Shown: positions 43,180 through 51,685 of the stretch, piece after piece
How positions within the stretch are numbered: position 1 is the first letter of the stretch
Layout of the letters: every line of letters begins with the position of its first letter
NCBI GenBank assembly: GCA_037139095.1
Contig: JBAXHD010000012.1
Span: 1-63,518 of the forward strand
Reading direction: 5' to 3'
DNA from: WLMZ01 sp037139095
GTDB lineage: Bacteria; Actinomycetota; Acidimicrobiia; Acidimicrobiales; Ilumatobacteraceae
Length of the DNA stretch: 63,518 nucleotides
Position numbers and translations under genes: made by a program
Notes under the pieces: model-generated
The model's database searches: none
The model's input: only the letters and a program-made list of their open reading frames with translations
What the model was told of the DNA's origin: nothing

Positions 43180-44006
43180 CCCCTCCGTCGCAGACTGAGC
43201 ACCACGATCTGGGCGAACAGCTTCGCCAGTTCGCATGCGACCTCGCCCTACAGGCCGGCGCGCTCATCCTCGAGGGCAGGCGCAACGGCGTTGGTTCGGT
43301 CGATACCAAGTCCACAGCCACCGACCTCGTCACCGTGTTCGACCGTGCGTCGGAGGACCTCATCGTTGGCTCGCTCCGCCAGCACCGACCCAACGACGGC
43401 ATCGTCGGCGAAGAGGGCACCTCACTGGCCGGCGTGAGCGGTATCGATTGGCTCATCGATCCCATCGATGGCACCACAAATTTCTTCTACGGGTTGCCCG
43501 GTTACGCGGTTTCCATCGGGGCTCGCGACTCTCTCGGGTCTCTGGCTGGCGCTGTCTTTGTGCCCACAACGAACGAACTGTTCAGTGCCGCTCGCGGCCA
43601 CGGCGCATGGCTCAACGGCGAACGCATTGGCTGCTCGGGCACCGCTGCGCTCTCGCAAGCACTCATCGCCACCGGCTTCAGTTATCAGCCCGACCTACGA
43701 CGCAAGCACATCGAGCGACTTCAACACATCATCGGCGAAGTGCGCGACATCCGCAGATTTGGCGCCGCCGCCCCAGACCTCTGCTACGTGGCTGCCGGCC
43801 GCGTCGACGCATACTTCGAGGAGCACCTCGGCCCGTGGGATCTGGCCGCTGGCGAACTGATCGCTCGCGAGGCCGGATGCATCAGCGGCGATCTCAGCGG
43901 CGGCCCAGTGCGCCCGGCGCAGGTGCTCGTGTCGAACCCAGCATTGTTCGAACCATTGCGGGCTCTGATCAACAAAGCCGACGAGATCTGCGCCACCAAA
44001 AACTAA
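43176..44006 (+). CDS. Inositol monophosphatase family protein
   Basis: Mg-dependent phosphatase, 276 aa. Metal sites GIVGEEGTS and IDPIDGTTNFFYGLPGYAVS, and the second acidic site WDLAAGELIAREAG, are intact. Activity on inositol-1-phosphate would fit phosphatidylinositol synthesis, and the polyprenol-mannose and PimB-like genes nearby would support phosphatidylinositol mannosides. Fructose-bisphosphatase or histidinol-phosphatase activity in this family is an alternative. Confidence 0.9.
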   Translation: MTPPSQTEHHDLGEQLRQFACDLALQAGALILEGRRNGVGSVDTKSTATDLVTVFDRASEDLIVGSLRQHRPNDGIVGEEGTSLAGVSGIDWLIDPIDGTTNFFYGLPGYAVSIGARDSLGSLAGAVFVPTTNELFSAARGHGAWLNGERIGCSGTAALSQALIATGFSYQPDLRRKHIERLQHIIGEVRDIRRFGAAAPDLCYVAAGRVDAYFEEHLGPWDLAAGELIAREAGCISGDLSGGPVRPAQVLVSNPALFEPLRALINKADEICATKN

Positions 44007-44070
44007 CGACGCAGATACCCAGCGCCCGATTTCGATGTATCGCGCAGACGACCCCCGCAAGTAGGGCATC

Positions 44071-44760
44071 ATGGCAGGCGTGGGTACACGAATCCTGACC
44101 GTCGAAGACGACGAACGCATCAGAACCGCAGTGAAGCTTGCTCTCGAGGACGAGGGATGGACCGTCGATGAAGCGGGCAGCGGCGAAGAGGCAATCGAGT
44201 TGTTCCGACGGGCATCACCCGACGTCGTGCTCATCGACATCATGTTGCCGGGCATCGACGGATTCGAGCTGTGCCGCCACCTACGCAAGACCAGCGACGT
44301 TCCCATCGTGATGGTTACCGCACGCGTCGACACCCACGATGTGGTTGCCGGACTCGAGGCCGGCGCGGACGACTACCTCACCAAGCCATTCGCACCCAAA
44401 GAGCTCTCGGCGCGCATTCGTGCACTACTGCGGCGCATCCGCCCAATGGGACCTGCCCACGCACGCTTGGTATTCGGCGATCTAGAGATCATCGCCGACG
44501 AAGGCAAAGTGTTGCTCGCCGGCGAAGAGTTGCATCTCACCAAAACCGAGTTCCGTCTGTTGGTCGAACTGGCGCAAAGCCCCGGACGCGTCTTCAGTCG
44601 CGAACTGCTCCTCGACAAAGTGTGGGGCTATGACTATTTCGGCGACGGTCGACTCGTCGATGTTCACATTCGCCGCCTGCGCACCAAGGTCGAAGCCGAC
44701 CCTGCGAACCCTCGTCACGTGGTCACGGTTCGAGGACTGGGCTATCGACTCCAGTCGTGA
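44071..44760 (+). CDS. mtrA: OmpR-family response regulator, MtrA-like
   Basis: 229 aa. Receiver domain with acidic pocket (ILTVEDDERIR), phosphorylated Asp56 in DVVLIDIMLPGIDGFELC, Thr and Lys in VTARVD and DYLTKPFAPKEL. A winged-helix effector ends in HIRRLRTKVEADPANPRH and VVTVRGLGYRLQS. Closest in style to mycobacterial MtrA, and the following histidine kinase and GerMN lipoprotein genes match the mtrA-mtrB-lpqB order. MtrA regulates cell-wall hydrolases and division in actinobacteria. Confidence 0.9.
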   Translation: MAGVGTRILTVEDDERIRTAVKLALEDEGWTVDEAGSGEEAIELFRRASPDVVLIDIMLPGIDGFELCRHLRKTSDVPIVMVTARVDTHDVVAGLEAGADDYLTKPFAPKELSARIRALLRRIRPMGPAHARLVFGDLEIIADEGKVLLAGEELHLTKTEFRLLVELAQSPGRVFSRELLLDKVWGYDYFGDGRLVDVHIRRLRTKVEADPANPRHVVTVRGLGYRLQS

Positions 44761-46226
44761 CTGAAGCGCATCAAGCACCGGCCCGCGACACGTTGCGGAC
44801 GCGGCTCAGCCACAGACTGGCCCGGATTCGACCCAAGCGCTTCGGCCTGCGCAGCCGAATCATGCTCACCTTCACCATTGGCTTTTTTGGCCTATCGGTG
44901 TTCTTGGCCGTCATCACCTACACCTTCACGCGCAGCACCTTGGTCGATCAGCACGACCGAACCAGCGTCGAGCAGGCATACCGTGATGCCAGCGTGGCGC
45001 TCACTGGCCTGCGCTCATCGCCTGCCTCGGCGCAACCGGTAATCGACACGTTGTCGAGCCTCGGCATCGCCCGGCCACTCATCAATTACCGCGACGCATG
45101 GACCACCGGCGCTGCCCGCTTTGGCCCCGAGGTCATTCCAAAGTCGCTCATCGAGCGGGTCATCGTGAACAGCGTTCCCTCACGGATGGCACTAACCGTT
45201 GACGGCGAACAGATGCTCGTGGTCGGCATCCCACTGCCCGAGGTGGGCGCCGCATATTTCGAATTCGCCAGCCTCACCGAGGTGGACTCCACGCTCAGCA
45301 GCGTGGGGCTCTCGCTGATGTTCGCCGGTTTTATCACCACGATGTTTGGCGTGATCCTCGGTTACGTCGCATCGCGCCGCGCCGTACGGCCACTCGCCGA
45401 TGCAGCTCAGGCGGCGAAGGCCATCGCTGGCGGACGACTCGACACTCGCCTCGAGACCACCGACGACCACGACTTGAAACTGCTCGCCAACTCGTTCAAT
45501 GACATGGCCTCAGCGTTGCAACAACGCGTCGAGCGCGATGCTCGCTTCGCAAGCGATGTCAGTCACGAACTGCGATCACCGCTGATGACCCTGGCCGCAT
45601 CGGTCGAGGTGATGTTGGCCCGCCGCGACGAAATGCCCGAGCGAGCACAAGCAGCACTCGATCTGCTCGTCGCCGACGTCTCTCGATTTCAGGGTCTCGT
45701 AGAGGATCTCCTCGAGATCTCCCGATTCGATGCGGGCGCAATTCGCCTTCATCTCGAAGACCTCATCGTGGCCGAGTTCGTGCGTCAGGCCATCGGTGTC
45801 AGCAGCTTGCCCAACACAACGGTCACCGTCTCCGAGCGCGCTGAGAACTTCGTGATGCATGTCGATCGACGCCGCCTGGCTCGCGTGATTGCAAACCTCA
45901 TCGACAATGCCCGATTGCACGGTGGCGGCGAGCCTGAGGTCATCGTGTCCGAAGCCGAGAACGAAGGCGAGCCCATTGGGCATGTCTGGATCGCCGTGCA
46001 AGACCATGGTGCTGGCGTGCCACTCGACGAACGCCACCTTATTTTCGAACGCTTCGCACGCGGCGCTGTAGCTGGCCGACGCAGTTCAAGCGACGGGGCC
46101 GGCCTCGGACTTGCCCTCGTCGACGAGCACGTACGCCTCCATGGCGGCAATGTGTGGATCGAAGACCGACTCGATGACGAACCTGGCGCCCGCTTTGTCA
46201 TCGAACTCCCTGCGGAAGAACTCTGA
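44757..46226 (+). CDS. mtrB: Sensor histidine kinase, MtrB-like
   Basis: 489 aa. TM1 (IMLTFTIGFFGLSVFLAVIT, about 36-56), an extracytoplasmic sensor of about 130 residues, TM2 (LSLMFAGFITTMFGVILGYV), HAMP, then H-box SDVSHELRSPLMTLAASVEV, N-box VIANLIDNARLHGGG and the G boxes DHGAGVPLDERHLIFERF and GAGLGLALVDEHVRLHGG. GTG start overlaps the mtrA stop by 4 bases. The MtrB partner call rests on gene order as well as sequence. Confidence 0.9.
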   Translation: MTEAHQAPARDTLRTRLSHRLARIRPKRFGLRSRIMLTFTIGFFGLSVFLAVITYTFTRSTLVDQHDRTSVEQAYRDASVALTGLRSSPASAQPVIDTLSSLGIARPLINYRDAWTTGAARFGPEVIPKSLIERVIVNSVPSRMALTVDGEQMLVVGIPLPEVGAAYFEFASLTEVDSTLSSVGLSLMFAGFITTMFGVILGYVASRRAVRPLADAAQAAKAIAGGRLDTRLETTDDHDLKLLANSFNDMASALQQRVERDARFASDVSHELRSPLMTLAASVEVMLARRDEMPERAQAALDLLVADVSRFQGLVEDLLEISRFDAGAIRLHLEDLIVAEFVRQAIGVSSLPNTTVTVSERAENFVMHVDRRRLARVIANLIDNARLHGGGEPEVIVSEAENEGEPIGHVWIAVQDHGAGVPLDERHLIFERFARGAVAGRRSSSDGAGLGLALVDEHVRLHGGNVWIEDRLDDEPGARFVIELPAEEL

Positions 46227-46228
46227 TC

Positions 46229-46846
46229 ATGAACGCACGCCTTCGTCTTGGGTTCATCTGCGTCGCAGCGCTCGCTACGTCGGCGTGTGGCATCGCCAAC
46301 GACGCTGCGCCGCGAGATATTCCGCTGCAACAACGCTCAGCATTGATCGACGCTCCGGCGCAGGCGCCAGCAACCAGCGCTGGCACCGACCGCATCTTTC
46401 TGCTTGCTCCTCAGCTCCCCGACCAGCCGAGTCATTTGCGCGCAACACCACGAGACGTCGGGCCTTCAATTGAGGCTCGACTCACTTCGCTGTTCGGCCC
46501 ACTGAGCGTCGCTGAGACCCAAGCTCGATTGCTCTCCGCTCTCCCCGAGGGGCTGCATCTGCGCTCAGCAATACTGAAGACCAACGGCATCTTGTCCATC
46601 GATGTAACCGACGAGATACTTTCGTTGTCGAGCAGTGCGCTCATCGAGGCCGTGGCTCAGATCGTCTTCACGGCGCTCGAAGTGCGCAACGTACAGCGGG
46701 TGCAGTTGCTCGTGAATGGCACCAGCCAGCAGTGGCCCGGCGGCGATGGCTCACTTCGCACATCGGCTCTGAGCGCCTTCGACTTTCCGGGCTTCATCGA
46801 GACAAGCCAACCAAATTTTCCAGCTGTGCCGTCGCCGAACGCCTAG
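46229..46846 (+). CDS. GerMN-domain lipoprotein, short LpqB-like
   Basis: 205 aa. Signal peptide with lipobox (ICVAALATSACGIAND, Cys20), then a GerMN/sporulation-type domain with VAETQARLLSALPEGLHLRS and IVFTALEVRNVQRVQLLVNG. Actinobacterial LpqB of the mtrAB operon has two GerMN-like domains plus a beta-propeller and is near 580 aa; here only the GerMN part exists, with normal codon use and a clean stop. It starts 2 bases after mtrB. Probable accessory of the MtrAB system in the envelope. Confidence 0.82.
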   Translation: MNARLRLGFICVAALATSACGIANDAAPRDIPLQQRSALIDAPAQAPATSAGTDRIFLLAPQLPDQPSHLRATPRDVGPSIEARLTSLFGPLSVAETQARLLSALPEGLHLRSAILKTNGILSIDVTDEILSLSSSALIEAVAQIVFTALEVRNVQRVQLLVNGTSQQWPGGDGSLRTSALSAFDFPGFIETSQPNFPAVPSPNA

Positions 46847-46849
46847 CTC

Positions 46850-47884
46850 TTAACCAAAGAAGATTGAAGCGACGTCGCGGTACAGCCGCAGGTCGACGAG
46901 TCGAGTCTTTCCCGCAGTGTCGCTGAGTGGTCGCTGCACGATCTCATCGTTGATCGAGGCAACCATGCTGCCCCACGCATGCTGGTGCACGGCGTCGATT
47001 GCCGCGAGCCCATAGCGCGTTGCCAGCACGCGATCGTATGCCGATGGCGTTCCGCCCCGCTGGATGTGCCCAAGCATCACAACACGAGTTTCAAATCCGG
47101 TGCGGCCCTCGATCTCGGGGGCGATGCGATCGGCCACGCTTCGGCGCCGTACTTGGCCAAAGGCGTCGTGCACCACTTCTTGATCGGGCATGGTGCCACC
47201 AACTGGCTCGGCCCCTTCGGCCACAACAACGATTGAGGCATAGCGGCCACGTTGATGCCGCGTCTTGAGGATCTCGCACACGTCGTCGACATAGAACGGT
47301 TGCTCGGGAATCAAGATGACCGTGGCTCCCCCGGCAATGCCCGCTTGGGTTGCGATCCACCCGGAGTCGCGACCCATGACCTCGACAACGATGACTCGAT
47401 CGTGGCTCTCGGCGGTGGTGTGCAAGCGATCGATTGCATCGGTGGCAATCTGCACGGCGGTGTTGAAACCAAACGTGACATCGGTGCCCACCACATCGTT
47501 GTCGATGGTTTTCGGCACGCCAACAACGGGCAACCCAATGTCTCGGTGCAGGTTCGAGGCAACCGTGAGCGAACCATTTCCGCCCACCACAATCAGTGCA
47601 TCAAGCGACATATCGCGCATTGTTGCCGCCACCCGTTCGACCCCATCGGGATGGTCATATGGGCTCCCCCGTCGGGTACCCAGCAACGTGCCGCCCTTTG
47701 GCAGCATGCCTCGCATCGAGTGCACATCGAGCGACATCGTGCGTCGCTCAAGCACGCCGTCCCACGCGTCGAGAAAGCCAACGACTTCGTCGCCATAGAC
47801 CATCTCGCCCTTACGGACCACCGCGCGAATGACTGCATTCAGCCCGGGGCAATCGCCGCCACCGGTAAGCAGTCCTACGCGCAT
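46850..47884 (-). CDS. pfkA: 6-phosphofructokinase
   Basis: Glycolytic phosphofructokinase, 344 aa. GLLTGGGDCPGLNAVIRAVV binds the phosphate donor; VGVPKTIDNDVVGTD has the catalytic Asp; EVMGRDSGWIATQAGIAGG binds fructose-6-phosphate. Donor-specificity positions (E. coli numbering) are Gly104 (GGNGS) and Lys124 (PKTIDND), the combination of ATP-dependent Streptomyces enzymes; PPi enzymes have Asp104. Asn in place of Asp/Glu at 103 is unusual. Start ATG at 47884, with a -10-like TAACGT 8 bases upstream. It converges on the GerMN gene with only 3 bases between stops. Confidence 0.93.
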   Translation of the reverse strand: MRVGLLTGGGDCPGLNAVIRAVVRKGEMVYGDEVVGFLDAWDGVLERRTMSLDVHSMRGMLPKGGTLLGTRRGSPYDHPDGVERVAATMRDMSLDALIVVGGNGSLTVASNLHRDIGLPVVGVPKTIDNDVVGTDVTFGFNTAVQIATDAIDRLHTTAESHDRVIVVEVMGRDSGWIATQAGIAGGATVILIPEQPFYVDDVCEILKTRHQRGRYASIVVVAEGAEPVGGTMPDQEVVHDAFGQVRRRSVADRIAPEIEGRTGFETRVVMLGHIQRGGTPSAYDRVLATRYGLAAIDAVHQHAWGSMVASINDEIVQRPLSDTAGKTRLVDLRLYRDVASIFFG

Positions 47885-47923
47885 ATCCACCGACGTTAGG
47901 CGACCGCGTGCTATCACATGTGC

Positions 47924-48283
47924 ATGGCATGGGACTCAACAAGGCCGGTGCCGTGGCGCCGCCTGATTCGCGAATGGATTATTTACGTTGCATTCGCCAC
48001 GGTCGCATTTCTCTTTATCTACCGACACGACCTGAAACTTGGTCTCTTTGCTGGACTCTTTGCCAGTGGGCCGATGTATCTGTTGTTCGGTGCTGTGTTG
48101 GCCAAGTTCGGCTACGCGCGTAAGACCTTCAAAGACCTGCGCACCGAGCGTGAGGCCGTTGCCGCAGCAAAGGCAGCATCGCCCAACGTCACCAGCACCG
48201 GCCGTCCAAAGCCAGCGCCAACTCGGCGCACATCGAGTGGCCCATCGTCACAGCGCAAAGGCAGCAAGCCCAAGCGTCGTTAG
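47924..48283 (+). CDS. Small membrane protein with basic C-terminus
   Basis: 119 aa. Two hydrophobic segments (EWIIYVAFATVAFLFIYR and LGLFAGLFASGPMYLLFGAV), then a charged tail (FKDLRTEREAVAAAKAA) ending in a Lys/Arg-rich stretch (SSQRKGSKPKRR). Either ATG at 47918 or 47924 can start it; 47924 is preferred because TATCAC is 6 bases upstream, a leaderless arrangement, and is adjacent to 47918. Divergent from pfkA. No recognised family. Confidence 0.7.
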   Translation: MAWDSTRPVPWRRLIREWIIYVAFATVAFLFIYRHDLKLGLFAGLFASGPMYLLFGAVLAKFGYARKTFKDLRTEREAVAAAKAASPNVTSTGRPKPAPTRRTSSGPSSQRKGSKPKRR

Positions 48284-48314
48284 CTCTGAGCCGCGACGGC
48301 TACCGTCTAGCCCA

Positions 48315-49802
48315 ATGACTACGAGCACCTCCTTGAGCAATGTCTGCGTTCTCGCGCTCGATGCCGGCACCACCGGAGTGCGGGCCCGAGCGGTGTTCAC
48401 CGACGGACGTACGCCCGTGTCGTCGTATCGCGAATTCACCCAATACTTCCCGCAACCGGGCTGGGTCGAGCACGACGCACTCGAGATCTGGGAGGCCGCC
48501 AAGGCAACCATCAACGACGTCCTGAGTCGTCTCGATGCGTTGCCGGTGGCCATTGGCATCACCAACCAACGCGAGACCGCCGTTGCCTGGAGCCGATCTA
48601 CTGGCACCCCGCTGCATCGAGCAATCGTGTGGCAGGACCGCCGCACCGCCGAGCGCTGCGACCAACTCGAGGCCGACGGCGCGTTGCCGCTCGTGCGCCA
48701 ACGCACTGGTCTGGTGCTCGACCCGTATTTCAGCGGCACCAAGTTCGAGTGGATGCTCACCCATGGCGGAGTTGAGGCCAACGCCGATCTGGCTCTGGGC
48801 ACCATCGATTCGTGGTTGCTGTTTCGCCTCACCGGCGGCCGAGTGCACGCCACCGATCCATCGAACGCCAGCAGAACCATGTTGTTCGACATCGGCAAGC
48901 TTGCATGGGACACCGAGTTATGCGCTCTGCTCAACGTGCCGATGAAGGCGCTGGGCGAAGTGCTTCCTTCGAGCGGCCGTTTTGGTCTCACCAGCGAAGA
49001 CAGCGGAATCCCTGCGGGCATACCCATCTCGGGCATCGCCGGCGATCAGCAAAGTGCCCTGTTTGGACAGGCCTGCTTTGCGCCCGGCATGGCCAAGAAC
49101 ACCTATGGCACCGGCAGCTTTGTGTTGCTCAACGTTGGGTCAACATGCCCCGAGCCCAGCGAGGGCATGCTCACCACCGTGGCATGGACCTTGGCCGACG
49201 GCACCACCGCCTATGCACTCGAGGGCGCAATCTTCGTCACCGGTGCCGCAGTGCAATGGCTTCGTGACGGACTGCAGATCATCTCGTCGAGCGAAGAGGT
49301 TGGCCCACTCGCTGCCAGCGTTGCCGACTCCGGCGGCGTTTACATCGTGCCCGCGTTTACCGGTCTCGGTAGCCCGTGGTGGGACCCGTATGCCCGGGGC
49401 TCAATTCTGGGCATCACCCGCGGCACGTCACGCGCTCACATCGCGCGCGCTGTGGTCGAGGCGATGACATATCAAGTCCGCGATGCGGTCGATGCAATGA
49501 CCGCGGTGTCCGGCACCACGCTTCGCGATCTACGCGTCGACGGTGGCGCCTCGGTGCTCGACATGATGTTGCAAATGCAAGCAGATCAACTCGGCGTTAC
49601 AGTTCGTCGTCCTCGCGACCAAGAAACCACCGCTCTCGGAGCAGCGTTCCTTGCTGGCCTCGCCGAAGGAGTGTGGCCATCGCTTGAGGCAATCTCAGCA
49701 CAGTGGCAGCTTGAAGCAGAGTTCAGCCCCGCACAAGATCGCGCCGTGGCCGATGCTCAGCATGGGCAGTGGCTGCTCGCCGTAGAGCGCAGTCGCAGCT
49801 GA
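48315..49802 (+). CDS. glpK: Glycerol kinase
   Basis: FGGY-family kinase making glycerol-3-phosphate from glycerol and ATP, 495 aa, normal family length. Seen: LALDAGTTGVRARAVFTDGR, GITNQRETAVAWSRSTG, HRAIVWQDRRTAERC, ISGIAGDQQSALFGQACF, TYGTGSFVLLNVG and LRVDGGASVLDMMLQMQAD. Start ATG at 48315, with TACCGT 8 bases upstream and no Shine-Dalgarno, so possibly leaderless or nearly so. The reading frame is open well upstream but that part overlaps the previous gene. No glpF or glpD is adjacent. Confidence 0.95.
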   Translation: MTTSTSLSNVCVLALDAGTTGVRARAVFTDGRTPVSSYREFTQYFPQPGWVEHDALEIWEAAKATINDVLSRLDALPVAIGITNQRETAVAWSRSTGTPLHRAIVWQDRRTAERCDQLEADGALPLVRQRTGLVLDPYFSGTKFEWMLTHGGVEANADLALGTIDSWLLFRLTGGRVHATDPSNASRTMLFDIGKLAWDTELCALLNVPMKALGEVLPSSGRFGLTSEDSGIPAGIPISGIAGDQQSALFGQACFAPGMAKNTYGTGSFVLLNVGSTCPEPSEGMLTTVAWTLADGTTAYALEGAIFVTGAAVQWLRDGLQIISSSEEVGPLAASVADSGGVYIVPAFTGLGSPWWDPYARGSILGITRGTSRAHIARAVVEAMTYQVRDAVDAMTAVSGTTLRDLRVDGGASVLDMMLQMQADQLGVTVRRPRDQETTALGAAFLAGLAEGVWPSLEAISAQWQLEAEFSPAQDRAVADAQHGQWLLAVERSRS

Positions 49803-49818
49803 CCGAGAGATGAGCGAC

Positions 49819-49833
49819 GCCTTCTCAAGGCGC
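49819..49833. terminator. Terminator hairpin between glpK and the aminotransferase
   Basis: CGCCTT, CTC loop, AAGGCG in the 36-base space between two convergent genes. Short but perfect; functions in both directions if it is a terminator. Confidence 0.5.
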
Positions 49834-49838
49834 TGCAC

Positions 49839-51044
49839 TTATCCGAGCTTGGTCAGACCCTTTTTGAGATTACGAATGCCTTGATGGATGCGCTGCTCAT
49901 TCTCGATCAACGCAAAACGGGCGAAGCCCTCGCCGCCAGGGCCAAAGCCCAAACCAGGCGACAACGCAACATCGCACTCACGCACAACGAGTGAGCAGAA
50001 CTCAACAGAGGTGAGGTCGCTGTACGGCTCTGGGATCGGAGCCCAAACAAACATCGAGCCCTTGGGCTTGGGGATGTCCCACCCAATTCGACCGAGACCA
50101 TCGATCAGTGCGTCGCGACGGCCCTCGTAGATCTCGCAGACCTCTGCGGGATAATCGGCGGCTTCATTCATGGTGACGGTGGCGGCAATCTGCACCGGCT
50201 GAAACGTGCCGTAGTCGAGATAGCTCTTCAGCTTCACCAACGCCTGCACAACCTCTTTATTGCCCACGAGGAACGCGCAACGCCAGCCAGCCATTGAGAA
50301 GCTCTTGGTCATGCTGTAGAGCTCTACAGCGCATTCCTTAGCGCCCTCGGCCTGCAGAATTGATGGCGGCTGATAGCCCTCGAAGCCAACATCGGCGTAT
50401 GCGAAGTCGTGCACCACGATCATCTCGCGCTCGCGACAGAAGTCGACTACGCGCTGCATGAAGTCGAGATCGACAACTGCGCCGGTGGGGTTATGCGGGA
50501 ACGAGATCACCAGCACGCGGGGCTTCGGCCAGCCCACGTCGTAGGCAGTGGTGAGGCTGTCGAAGAAGTCGCCAGTGAAGTCGCCCTGCACGCGAGGATC
50601 AGCGAGGTGACGCATTGGCACCTGGCGAAGATCGGCGCCAGCAAAGAGCGGACCGTAGATGTGAATTGGGTAGCTCGGGCTCGGCACGATGGCAGCGTCG
50701 CCGCGATCGAGGAGCACCCACATCAGGTGGCTGAAGCCCTCCTTGGAGCCAATGGTGTTGGTGATCTCAAGCTCGGGGTCGAGTTGCACGCCCCACTTGC
50801 GCTCGTACAACGCGGCCACAGCTTCGCGCAGCTTGGGAAGGCCACGGCTGAGCGAATAACGATGGTTCTTGGGGTTCTGTACGGCCTCGATGAGCTTCTC
50901 AACAGCAATGTTCGGCGACGGAATATCGGGGTTGCCGAAACCGAGGTCGATCACATCAGCACCAGCTCGACGAGCCTCGATCTTCAAGTTGTTGATGATC
51001 GTAAACACGTACGGTGGCAGGTTGGTGATGCGTCGGAACTCCAT
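49839..51044 (-). CDS. alaC: Alanine-type aminotransferase, AlaC (YfdZ) family
   Basis: PLP-dependent class I/II aminotransferase, 401 aa. It resembles E. coli AlaC along its length: RITNLPPYVFTIINNLKIEA, GFGNPDIPSPNIAVEKLIEA, YSLSRGLPKLREAVAALYER, PSPSYPIHIYGPLFAGADLR, PLP Lys in YSMTKSFSMAGWRCAFLVGN and FARFALIENEQRIHQGIR. Predicted to interconvert pyruvate and alanine with glutamate. ATG at 51044; TAACGT lies 9 bases upstream. It diverges from ppa. Confidence 0.9.
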   Translation of the reverse strand: MEFRRITNLPPYVFTIINNLKIEARRAGADVIDLGFGNPDIPSPNIAVEKLIEAVQNPKNHRYSLSRGLPKLREAVAALYERKWGVQLDPELEITNTIGSKEGFSHLMWVLLDRGDAAIVPSPSYPIHIYGPLFAGADLRQVPMRHLADPRVQGDFTGDFFDSLTTAYDVGWPKPRVLVISFPHNPTGAVVDLDFMQRVVDFCREREMIVVHDFAYADVGFEGYQPPSILQAEGAKECAVELYSMTKSFSMAGWRCAFLVGNKEVVQALVKLKSYLDYGTFQPVQIAATVTMNEAADYPAEVCEIYEGRRDALIDGLGRIGWDIPKPKGSMFVWAPIPEPYSDLTSVEFCSLVVRECDVALSPGLGFGPGGEGFARFALIENEQRIHQGIRNLKKGLTKLG

Positions 51045-51156
51045 AGCTCGCTCACGTTAGTTGCTGCAGCGGCCTTCGCGGCTTATGGTCAGCGAGATCG
51101 GCCAACTTGCAACCAGTAAGGCCTCGCGCCTCATGGCCGTGTGCCACGATGTTCCC

Positions 51157-51666
51157 ATGGCAAACGAACCGGGCGAAGGCTGTATTCACGTCGTCATCGA
51201 GATTCCTCGTGGCAGTCGCAACAAGTACGAAATTGATCACGACACCGGCCGAGTCTTTCTCGATCGTCGCCTGTTTACCGCCACCACCTACCCCGCCGAC
51301 TATGGCTTCATCCCCAACACATTGGGCGGCGACGGCGATCCACTCGACGCCTTAGTGCTGCTTGAAGATCCCGTCTACCCCGGCGTCTGGGTAGAAGCCC
51401 GACCCGTAGGAGTGCTGTTCATGCACGACGAAGCAGGCGAAGACGCCAAGATCTTGTGTGTACCTCCGCGCGAGCCGCGCTGGGAGAATGTGCACGATCT
51501 CGGCGACCTCACTCCGCAGTTGGTCGCCGAAATCCAACACTTCTTCGAGGTCTACAAAGCGCTCGAGCCAGGCAAGACATCGTCTACTGGTGGACTCGCC
51601 GGGCGCGAGGCCGCATGGGCCGAGATTCGTAAGGCCCGCGGCAACTACATGGGGCCCGTGCATTAG
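51157..51666 (+). CDS. ppa: Inorganic pyrophosphatase
   Basis: Family I soluble pyrophosphatase, 169 aa. Metal and active-site residues in VVIEIPRGSRNKYEIDHDTG, YPADYGFIPNTLGGDGDPLD and VLLEDPVYPGVWVEARPVGV are present, including the DGDPLDALV signature. Start ATG at 51157 is preferred: it begins at the conserved N-terminus, and an upstream TTG-initiated extension has no family similarity. CACGAT sits 6 bases before it, a weak leaderless -10. Confidence 0.96.
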   Translation: MANEPGEGCIHVVIEIPRGSRNKYEIDHDTGRVFLDRRLFTATTYPADYGFIPNTLGGDGDPLDALVLLEDPVYPGVWVEARPVGVLFMHDEAGEDAKILCVPPREPRWENVHDLGDLTPQLVAEIQHFFEVYKALEPGKTSSTGGLAGREAAWAEIRKARGNYMGPVH

Positions 51667-51685
51667 CAGCGTGCGTCGACCCGAC

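Noticed and set aside
48039..48314. N-terminal extension of glycerol kinase
   Set aside because: It lies in a different frame over the upstream membrane-protein gene, is Ser/Arg-rich and has no FGGY similarity; the kinase motif begins shortly after 48315.
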